Below, in pieces: positions 58,631 to 64,000 of a DNA stretch of 64,000 nt (positions are counted from its first letter, which is position 1; each line of letters begins with the position of its first letter). Below the pieces are notes generated by a model, which was given only the letters and a program-made list of their open reading frames with translations, was not told the origin of the DNA and searched no databases. The stretch is taken from contig SHMQ01000012.1 of the NCBI GenBank assembly GCA_008534395.1, forward strand, positions 1 to 64,000, in the 5' to 3' direction. This stretch comes from Candidatus Acidulodesulfobacterium acidiphilum. GTDB lineage: Bacteria; SZUA-79; Acidulodesulfobacterales; Acidulodesulfobacteraceae. The position numbers and the translations under genes are program-made.

Positions 58631-58887
58631 TAATTTGCCTCTGTTTGCTTTATTTTTTGACTATCTTTTTTGAAATATCCTCTTATATCCAATATCAGCA
58701 ATATAGCGTTTAGAATTAAAAGGCTCCATACGTTATCGATATACGCTATCGCTATCCACAAAATACAACTTAATATTGAGACCGCAAATCCTATTTTATA
58801 TTTATGCGAAGAAAAAAACCAGACAGCCAATAGAGTAGCCGATAAGCCCGAATAGTTTAATATTTGAAATAATATTTTATGCAGCAT
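58630..58887 (-). CDS. Small multi-helix membrane protein
   Basis: An 85-residue protein with three hydrophobic stretches: ILNYSGLSATLLAVWFFS, IGFAVSILSCILWIAIAYI and VWSLLILNAILLILDI. A Lys/Gln-rich tail follows. It resembles small membrane proteins of phages and plasmids (YgjV/NicX-like size) but I do not assign a family. It begins three bases after the recombinase gene and overlaps the HAD gene start. Confidence 0.6.
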   Translation of the reverse strand: MLHKILFQILNYSGLSATLLAVWFFSSHKYKIGFAVSILSCILWIAIAYIDNVWSLLILNAILLILDIRGYFKKDSQKIKQTEAN

Positions 58888-58890
58888 AAT

Positions 58891-59568
58891 TTACAATCCG
58901 TTGTTCGCCCTGCTTATCGCTTCCGCCATGTCCTTATTGCTGTATTTAAGATAGATTAGCGTATTCGATATGCTTGCGTGTCCCAAAAAGTTTTTCAACA
59001 ACATTATATTCATTCCGCTATCAAGCAAATGAACGGCTCTCGTATGCCTTAAGGCGTGGGGATGGGCTTTGTCTAAATTGCTTTGACCTAATAATTTAAC
59101 GACGTAAGATTTAAACATAAGGCTTATACCTTTTCTCGTGATAGCGGGTTTGCCTTGCCGTTGAGATAGAATAAAATCGTCGTCGGTAAGTTTAGCGGTA
59201 ACCCTGTGATTTAAAATTAACGACAATAATTTATCGGATATTTTTAAATAGCGGTAAATTTTATTTTTTTTCCGCTGTTTTAACGTCAATACTTTAACCC
59301 GTCCGTTGCCGGTGTCTATATCGCTAAATTTTAAGGTTCTTGCTTCTTCGATTCTTGCTCCGGTTTCGTATAACAAAAGAATAACGAGCTTATGGAAAGG
59401 GTTGTCTATGCCGTCCGTTAAAGTTTTAATCTGCGAAGCGGTAAAGAAAACGATATTGTCGTTTTCGTAATAATTATTAGTCTTTAAATCGGTTTCTATA
59501 AACTCAGTTTTTTTACCGTTCTTGGTGATAGGCGTTTCGGCATAGATTGCGATTTGATTATTGTCCAT
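58891..59568 (-). CDS. Tyrosine recombinase lacking the N-terminal core-binding domain
   Basis: A 225-residue protein that is mostly a tyrosine-recombinase catalytic domain. It has the first Arg in ETGARIEEARTLKFSDID, the HALRHTRAVHLLDSG motif (His-x-x-Arg), the second His in FLGHASISNTLIYLKY and the nucleophile Tyr in that segment. The usual SAM-like core-binding domain is missing: only about 40 residues precede the catalytic fold. All catalytic residues are present, so it may be active or a regulator. It heads the five-gene operon and differs from the integrase at the tRNA. Confidence 0.85.
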   Translation of the reverse strand: MDNNQIAIYAETPITKNGKKTEFIETDLKTNNYYENDNIVFFTASQIKTLTDGIDNPFHKLVILLLYETGARIEEARTLKFSDIDTGNGRVKVLTLKQRKKNKIYRYLKISDKLLSLILNHRVTAKLTDDDFILSQRQGKPAITRKGISLMFKSYVVKLLGQSNLDKAHPHALRHTRAVHLLDSGMNIMLLKNFLGHASISNTLIYLKYSNKDMAEAISRANNGL

Positions 59569-59819
59569 AAGATTAATATTTACCTATTTTCCTTAATTAA
59601 TCATTTATTTTGTTCGTGATTAAAAATTACACAATTTGATTAAGCTAACGAAATTTTTAAAATATAGAATTTCGATTATCTGGGTCTTAGAAAAGTTATC
59701 CACAAAAATTGTTGAATAAATTTTAACTTCCTTAAATACTATTATAGGAATTTTTGAGCTAAAAATCAATATAAAAATAGTAAATTTTTATTATTTTTTT
59801 TGTTTAAAAAGGCGGGGTT

Positions 59820-59852
59820 ACTTCCTAAAATATAGTAGGAAGTATTTTTTTT
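59820..59852 (+). terminator. Rho-independent terminator with no gene upstream
   Basis: ACTTCCTA (59820-59827) pairs with TAGGAAGT (59836-59843) over an 8-base loop and is followed by ATTTTTTTT. It is oriented to end a plus-strand transcript, but the only gene on the left is on the minus strand. Either a small RNA is made from the 59.6-59.8 kb interval, or it blocks antisense reading from the left. Confidence 0.6.
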
Positions 59853-59879
59853 AGCAAAACGATTAATTTAAGATATAAT
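59851..59879 (+). promoter_or_regulatory. Probable promoter of the small membrane-protein gene
   Basis: TTAGCA (59851-59856) and TATAAT (59874-59879) are 17 bases apart. They lead to a start around 59,886, and a good AAGGAG ribosome binding site (about 59,913) precedes the ATG at 59929. Confidence 0.55.
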
Positions 59880-59928
59880 TATAGAATAAAATTATTAAAA
59901 AATTAAAAATTTATAAGGAGATAAATAT

Positions 59929-60291
59929 ATGACTATAAATAATAATCAAACCACGAACAACCAATCGTCATCGCAAACGGAAAACGTACAGTCAATATTT
60001 GCGGGATTGATAAAATATAGTCATAAAATATCTTCTATAACTGCAGAAATATTGAAAATTATATCGATATTTTCAATTATTTTTATTGTATTAGGTTTTT
60101 TAGATATTTTATTTTATACTGAAAATCAGAAAATTCAATTGCCATTATCGAGACCATTTAAAATTTCGTGTCAGTCTGAATTATACAAAATTTATAGAAA
60201 GAGTATAAAATTAAAGAAAATTTTGTATTTTTTCTTTACCATTTTATTTATTTTAGCGGTATTTTTTATACATTATAGATATTTTGTATAA
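59929..60291 (+). CDS. Small two-helix membrane protein of unknown function
   Basis: A 120-residue protein with a polar Asn/Gln/Ser-rich first 20 residues. Hydrophobic segments follow at about residues 44-60 (IISIFSIIFIVLGFLDILF) and 98-113 (ILYFFFTILFILAVFFI), with a basic stretch between them. No family is recognised. It has its own promoter, a strong ribosome binding site and lies alone on the plus strand among minus-strand genes. Confidence 0.65.
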   Translation: MTINNNQTTNNQSSSQTENVQSIFAGLIKYSHKISSITAEILKIISIFSIIFIVLGFLDILFYTENQKIQLPLSRPFKISCQSELYKIYRKSIKLKKILYFFFTILFILAVFFIHYRYFV

Positions 60292-60351
60292 AAAATACGT
60301 TTGAAATTTATAAAACTGCAAAAAAGGCAAAGAGTATAAATTTTATACAAT

Positions 60352-61332
60352 CTAAAAACCTAATTTAATTCCAAAGCCTATAAACAATTGATTTGTTTGT
60401 GATTGAGGCTCATCTACTGTATAATTTGTGTAACCAACTAAATTAGCAGGTGGATATGTATATTGTGGTATATTGTAATAAGTAATAGTATTTGATTTAT
60501 TTACTTTTAGCTGTGAATAATTTAAACTAATGAAAGGCCCGATATTTATAGTTTTTGATTTATAAACTTGATAACCTATTTTAATGCCAAATAAAAAACC
60601 GCTTCTATTGCCAAGTTCAAAATTTTGGCTTTCGTAATTGCCAAGTTCACCTATATAATTTCCTGAATTATTATATACTAAAGCTGTGGGGACCAATGCA
60701 TTTGTATCCATTGAATTGTCTGTACCGTGAGTATAATAACCCTCTCCTGCTAACCATAGCCTGTTTGTTATTAAGTAATAAGCTTTAATACCCAATAAAT
60801 AACGGTTAAAATGATAATGCTCAATATACTCTGTGTTACCAGCATTATCCAAAATATTTCTATTCCAGTCCATCCATTCAAAACCGGCATTAGGTATTAT
60901 GGCTAATTTGTTATCATCGATTATAAAAGCATAACCTACTCTAAAGCCATAATTAATATAGCCGATGTGGTCTGTGTTTTCAATTGGAATATTTGTAATC
61001 TGGGTGGCGCCAGTATATGTCGAATTACCATAATAATCAGAGTAATTTAGTTCATACCATATTGGTATCTTTGAATTAGGTATTCCCTCCAAAGATAAAT
61101 TAACTCCTGGGATAATGGCATCCTCATTGTCTAATGTAGAACCATTTGAATCATGCTCCGCATAATGCACATAGTCTTTATTAATTGTTATGTTAAAAGA
61201 ATTTGTTAATTTAAAAATAGATTTTGACATATTTTTAGATGGATATCCGTATTTAGACACTCCATGCGCATAAACATTAACACAACCAAACATAAGCGTT
61301 GTGAAGATAATTAAAAATAAAATCTTTTTCAT
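60352..61332 (-). CDS. Outer-membrane beta-barrel protein, unknown role
   Basis: A 326-residue precursor with a signal peptide (ILFLIIFTTLMFGCVNVYA, probable cleavage after VYA). The mature chain alternates short amphipathic strands rich in Tyr, Asn and Gly. It ends in a terminal Phe preceded by a strand (LFIGFGIKLGF), the C-terminal signature of outer-membrane barrels. No plug or OmpA domain is seen. A cysteine in the signal region is not in a good lipobox. Its ligand or role is unknown. It is followed upstream by the frameshifted lipoprotein gene on the same strand. Confidence 0.75.
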   Translation of the reverse strand: MKKILFLIIFTTLMFGCVNVYAHGVSKYGYPSKNMSKSIFKLTNSFNITINKDYVHYAEHDSNGSTLDNEDAIIPGVNLSLEGIPNSKIPIWYELNYSDYYGNSTYTGATQITNIPIENTDHIGYINYGFRVGYAFIIDDNKLAIIPNAGFEWMDWNRNILDNAGNTEYIEHYHFNRYLLGIKAYYLITNRLWLAGEGYYTHGTDNSMDTNALVPTALVYNNSGNYIGELGNYESQNFELGNRSGFLFGIKIGYQVYKSKTINIGPFISLNYSQLKVNKSNTITYYNIPQYTYPPANLVGYTNYTVDEPQSQTNQLFIGFGIKLGF

Positions 61333-61375
61333 CTCTCCTCCAAAATATTAATCTTACATTAGTTTTTATCGATTT

Positions 61376-61448
61376 TTATTTTATGATAGCTTGAAGCCGT
61401 ATACCTTTTAAAACGTATAAATTAACAGATTTGCCTTTAACATCCGCT
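61376..61448 (-). pseudogene. Displaced 3' end of the lipoprotein gene (other frame)
   Basis: Beyond the stop of the lipoprotein gene, a different frame encodes ITIIGKADVKGK and YVLKGIRLQAIIK, ending with TAA at 61376-61378. This corresponds to the end of the intact paralogue (YVLNGIKLEAMIRF). The two frames join near 61,455-61,470, consistent with a single-base insertion (or two-base deletion). Confidence 0.65.
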
Positions 61449-62498
61449 TTACCTATTATAGTAATATCCTTTATAATTTGCGCTTGCTTTTCCGTATTCA
61501 CGAGTCTCATTATAAACTTCATTTATAATAGGTTTTATATTTTCAGGCAGTGTGTCCCAATCTGAAATATTTGAGCTTTCGGTTTCAAAAATATTACCTC
61601 TGCATATTTTATAGTTTTCGATATTTCGTTGATTATGTTTTGAATTGCCGTTTATTTTTCTTATAACGCTTATTATCCGACAGCCTGATAGGGTAGAAGT
61701 AACTGGCATGGCATTATATATGTATTTTTCGTTTGAATAAATATATGGACTGCTAGTTTTATAAACATATAAGGCAAATTTCTTAAAATTAGGATCGTTA
61801 TCAGCATAAATTGACAATAAACGATTATTTTTGGAAGAATAAAAGATTATTTTATTAGGTATATAACTTTGTTTATTTTTATTGATTTGCTTTGCATATA
61901 CTCTATCTTTATTATCTTTCTTTGTTATAAGCTTTTTAAGTTTTGATACAAAATTTCCGCAGACTTTCCTTAAAATTTTTTTGGGATTGGGTGAGACTAA
62001 TTTTTGAGTGCTGGAGCCTTTTGCCATAATAGCATATTCTTTACCGTTAATTAATGCATCCGCTTCAAATCTGGCATTAAACGGTTCGCTTATAAAAAGT
62101 GCGGAAATAGGCATTAAAATTCCGACTGGATTAACTACCGCCCAAGTATAAGCTTTTCTATAATCGTGGATATAAATAATGTTAGGCTTTTCAGGTTTTT
62201 TATTTACAAACAAAGTCCCCGCATTATTGATTATTTTATGAATTTCTATTCCTAAACATTTATAAATTTCAACTTCTTTTTTAGAAAGCGGAGTTCCTGT
62301 TAATAAGCTATATGAAAACTTAATATTTTGCTTTTTTATAGCAATTTTGTATTTAACTTTACTGGAATTATTAGGTATAGAGGCGTTAGAGTATAACGGG
62401 GCATATGCACAACCGCTTATAGAAACAATAGCGGCGGATAAAAATAATAAAATCAATATCTTATTAGTTATGAAATCCATAAAATTAAAAGTTTTCAT
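61449..62498 (-). CDS. Lipoprotein whose C-terminal half is paralogous to the small secreted protein, frameshifted near its end
   Basis: A 349-residue protein with a lipoprotein signal peptide (ILILLFLSAAIVSISGC). The N-terminal half (to about residue 200) has no clear family. The C-terminal half repeats the two-cysteine family seen at 56,806-57,330: SPYIYSNEKYIYNAMPVTST, SGCRIISVIRK, IENYKICRGNI, WDTLPENIKPIINE and KASANYKGY. It then stops at YYYNR, about 28 residues short. The missing end is present in another frame just downstream, so the reading frame is broken or the sequence has an error there. Confidence 0.7.
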   Translation of the reverse strand: MKTFNFMDFITNKILILLFLSAAIVSISGCAYAPLYSNASIPNNSSKVKYKIAIKKQNIKFSYSLLTGTPLSKKEVEIYKCLGIEIHKIINNAGTLFVNKKPEKPNIIYIHDYRKAYTWAVVNPVGILMPISALFISEPFNARFEADALINGKEYAIMAKGSSTQKLVSPNPKKILRKVCGNFVSKLKKLITKKDNKDRVYAKQINKNKQSYIPNKIIFYSSKNNRLLSIYADNDPNFKKFALYVYKTSSPYIYSNEKYIYNAMPVTSTLSGCRIISVIRKINGNSKHNQRNIENYKICRGNIFETESSNISDWDTLPENIKPIINEVYNETREYGKASANYKGYYYNR

Positions 62499-62558
62499 AA
62501 ATTTATTATTTTATCCGCCTGTTAATTTTTAAATATTTTAATAAATTATATCATTTTT

Positions 62559-63194
62559 TTAAATATTTCCAAAATAATAAGATATACCGACTAAGAAATC
62601 ATAATTATTCATTGTAATATTTGGCGAATCAGGAAAAGATATTGACTGAGATACAGAATCAAATTCAAAATTTATACCTACATTTTTTAGTATTAAGTAC
62701 TGAGCCCCCAATCCATAATAAATTGACCCGCCGTTAGAAAAGGAAACATTATCATTAATTCCATCCAATTCAACAGAAGTATTATTAAGGTCATTGTGAA
62801 CGGTTCCAATTCTTCCGTATAGCAAAAATCTTTTTGAAACTATAATTCCGGGCTCTAAATATGCTCCATAAGAAGAGCTAGCGTAAGAAATGCTTTCCGG
62901 TAAAGAAACTCCCTGATATGATAATGTTCCATTTGCTGTAATTTTGCTATTATTCAAGTATATAATGCCGACACCCAATATTACGGGTATCTTGTTAAAT
63001 TTGTAATTATATCCCGCATTCAAACCAAAAGCAAAAGCTGTTTTAGCGCTTGAAAGACCGCTTGAGGAATATGGAGTTCCTGATACCAAAGAGGCATTAG
63101 CTCCGCTCATATTTGTATCAACTAAACCAATATTACCGCCGACATATAAACCTGAAAAATTTGAATTTTCACTAGCATAAGCCTTAGCGGTCAT
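62559..63194 (-). CDS. OmpA/opacity-type outer-membrane beta-barrel with frameshifted signal peptide
   Basis: A 211-residue open frame with an eight-stranded-barrel look: SGLYVGGNIGLVDTNMSG, FAFGLNAGYNYKF, GAYLEPGIIVSKRFLLYGRIG, YYGLGAQYLILKNVGI and the end YDFLVGISYYF. The expected signal peptide (KKIIYFVIAIAFIFMTAKAYA) is encoded just upstream in the same frame. Its ATG (63238-63240, with AAAAGGGAG upstream) is out of frame by one base because of an A8 run right after the start. The internal Met at 63194 would lose most of the signal. I read this as a frameshifted gene. Confidence 0.72.
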   Translation of the reverse strand: MTAKAYASENSNFSGLYVGGNIGLVDTNMSGANASLVSGTPYSSSGLSSAKTAFAFGLNAGYNYKFNKIPVILGVGIIYLNNSKITANGTLSYQGVSLPESISYASSSYGAYLEPGIIVSKRFLLYGRIGTVHNDLNNTSVELDGINDNVSFSNGGSIYYGLGAQYLILKNVGINFEFDSVSQSISFPDSPNITMNNYDFLVGISYYFGNI

Positions 63195-63315
63195 AAAAAT
63201 AAAAGCAATAGCAATTACAAAATAGATAATTTTTTTTCATTTTTTAGTGTCTCCCTTTTAATTAAAAATTTAATTTAAAATAAACAAGCTTAATTTATTG
63301 CATAGATTTTATATC

Positions 63316-63411
63316 TTTAACTTAAATATGTCAACAATCAATTTATGTTTAAGATTATAGTATTTTCTTTAAATTGTCTAAATAATAGTAAATATTTAAG
63401 TTAAACTTAAA
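63316..63411. promoter_or_regulatory. Operator-like palindromes between the barrel gene and the XRE regulator
   Basis: A perfect 17-base palindrome TTTAAGTT-A-AACTTAAA (63395-63411) ends 17 bases before the XRE start. A related half-site, TTTAACTTAAATAT (63316-63329), is an exact inverted copy of 63392-63405, 63 bases away. The sites flank the divergent promoters and are the natural place for the XRE protein to bind and control both genes. Binding is inferred. Confidence 0.6.
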
Positions 63412-63428
63412 GCTAAAAAACTAAATTT

Positions 63429-63812
63429 ATGCCTAAACATAAAAATATCGAATTATTTAAGCACATAGGTTTTAAAATTAGAATAAAAAGGCGTGAGCTT
63501 AATCTTTCTCAGGAAAAATTAGCCGAGATGCTTAACGTTGCATACACGCAGGTTTATAATTATGAAACGGGCAGGTTTAAGATTCCATTGGATTATCTTC
63601 TTGAATTAGCTGATATTTTTAACGTTGATTTAAATTATTTTTTATCTGATTTTAATTCAGGCAAAAAAGTAAAACTTGAAAATGAAAATTTAGATCTTAA
63701 TAAAACAATAGGGATGGTTAAAGAAATTTATAATTTAAACGACGAAAATTTAATATACCTGCTAAAAAAAAGTGTAGAATCGATATATAACATAGTTAAG
63801 GCTAAAAATTAA
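63429..63812 (+). CDS. XRE-family transcriptional regulator
   Basis: A 127-residue cytoplasmic DNA-binding protein. The helix-turn-helix lies at residues about 12-66: FKIRIKRRELNLSQEKLAEM, VAYTQVYNYETGRFKIP and YLLELADIFNVDLNYF. A C-terminal helical part (about residues 85-127) may dimerise. No clear ribosome binding site precedes the ATG. A strong palindrome just upstream suggests self-repression and control of the divergent outer-membrane barrel gene. Confidence 0.88.
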   Translation: MPKHKNIELFKHIGFKIRIKRRELNLSQEKLAEMLNVAYTQVYNYETGRFKIPLDYLLELADIFNVDLNYFLSDFNSGKKVKLENENLDLNKTIGMVKEIYNLNDENLIYLLKKSVESIYNIVKAKN

Positions 63813-63878
63813 AACAGCTTAAAAATTAAAATAAATTAATTTTAACATTCCAATTTCAAAAATATTTTATAAATCATC

Positions 63879-64000
63879 ATGGAACGCGTTCCTATAGAAA
63901 TCATAGAAAGTAAAATATATCTAATAAGAAACCAGAGGGTTATGCTTGATAGCGATATTGCCGAACTTTACGGCGTTACTACCAAAAGATTTAACGAGCA
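63879..64000 (+). CDS. ORF6N-domain protein (N-terminal part, cut by window end)
   Basis: The ATG at 63879 opens a frame that runs off the window after 40 codons: VPIEIIESKIYLIRNQRVML, DSDIAELYGVTTKRFNEQ. This is the start of the ORF6N domain, found in phage antirepressor-like and mobile-element proteins that bind DNA. It supports the view that the island continues beyond the window. Confidence 0.8.
   Translation, partial: MERVPIEIIESKIYLIRNQRVMLDSDIAELYGVTTKRFNE

Larger units (their letters stand above)
59569..59928. other. AT-rich region with DnaA-box-like word and short transcript signals
   Basis: About 360 bases without a gene between the divergent recombinase and small membrane-protein genes. 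It contains TTATCCACA (59696-59704), the consensus DnaA box, plus the terminator and promoter listed separately. A single DnaA box is too weak to call an origin. The minus-strand promoter of the recombinase operon must also lie here but cannot be picked out. Confidence 0.45.

Noticed and set aside
59696-59704. Replication origin at the TTATCCACA word
   Set aside because: A single DnaA box, with no iterons and no replication gene nearby, is not enough.
47343-64000. Second attachment site (repeat of the tRNA-Val 3' end)
   Set aside because: I looked for the T-arm and acceptor sequence in the right part of the window and did not find a copy, so no att pair can be listed.

Overview
The window is AT-rich DNA from a Gram-negative bacterium. 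Outer-membrane efflux (TolC/RND), lipoprotein-type signal peptides, LPS-type glycosyltransferases with a heptose kinase, and outer-membrane beta-barrels all point to a double membrane. The housekeeping set (pst-phoU, dapF-slt-ligA, glmU-glmS, uvrD, gatCAB, remA-gmk-rpoZ-spoT) fits a deltaproteobacterial-type (Desulfobacterota-like) lineage. That placement is inferred from gene content; no rRNA is present to fix it.

Positions 1 to about 47,340 look like ordinary core chromosome. Phosphate uptake (pstA, pstB, phoU) converges on a tolC-like gene, which is divergent from an RND pump pair. A perfect sigma70 promoter with an operator-like palindrome in its spacer lies between them. Peptide/nickel-type ABC permease genes dppB and dppC follow on opposite strands. 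Next come a cell-wall and DNA-repair run (BamE-like lipoprotein, dapF, soluble lytic transglycosylase, ligA, beta-propeller protein, AarF kinase), amino-sugar synthesis (glmU, glmS), uvrD/pcrA, the GatCAB amidotransferase, mtnA, ilvE and mpg. An LPS/polysaccharide cluster (31.4-38.6 kb) leads into remA, gmk, rpoZ and a bifunctional spoT. A B12-type radical SAM protein, a heme-binding sensor without an output domain and two small proteins close this part. Two families of short palindromic intergenic repeats occur here (8.3-8.6, 10.5-10.6, 26.9 and 39.6 kb). One copy supplies the last codons of gatA.

At 47,267 a complete tRNA-Val(GAC) is followed directly by a tyrosine integrase, the usual arrangement of a genomic island inserted at a tRNA 3' end. 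I see no second copy of the tRNA end before 64,000, so the island probably runs past the window. Its cargo is mostly on the minus strand. It comprises a tight operon (catalytic-domain-only tyrosine recombinase, small membrane protein, HAD nucleotidase-like protein, HARE-HTH plus PD-(D/E)XK nuclease, small secreted protein), a Type III restriction-modification pair in res-then-mod order, a decayed vsr gene, and a PIN-domain membrane protein paired with a 609-residue membrane protein of unknown family. Beyond this lie surface proteins (two beta-barrels and a lipoprotein related to the small secreted protein), an XRE regulator with a strong palindrome before its start, and the beginning of an ORF6N-domain gene.

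Decay is frequent in the island. vsr is truncated and frameshifted, a small gene has an in-frame TAA, the lipoprotein paralogue is frameshifted near its 3' end, and a beta-barrel gene is frameshifted in an A8 run just after its start codon. The best candidates for something undescribed are the recombinase/HAD/HARE-nuclease operon, the PIN-membrane two-gene module and the two-cysteine secreted protein family.
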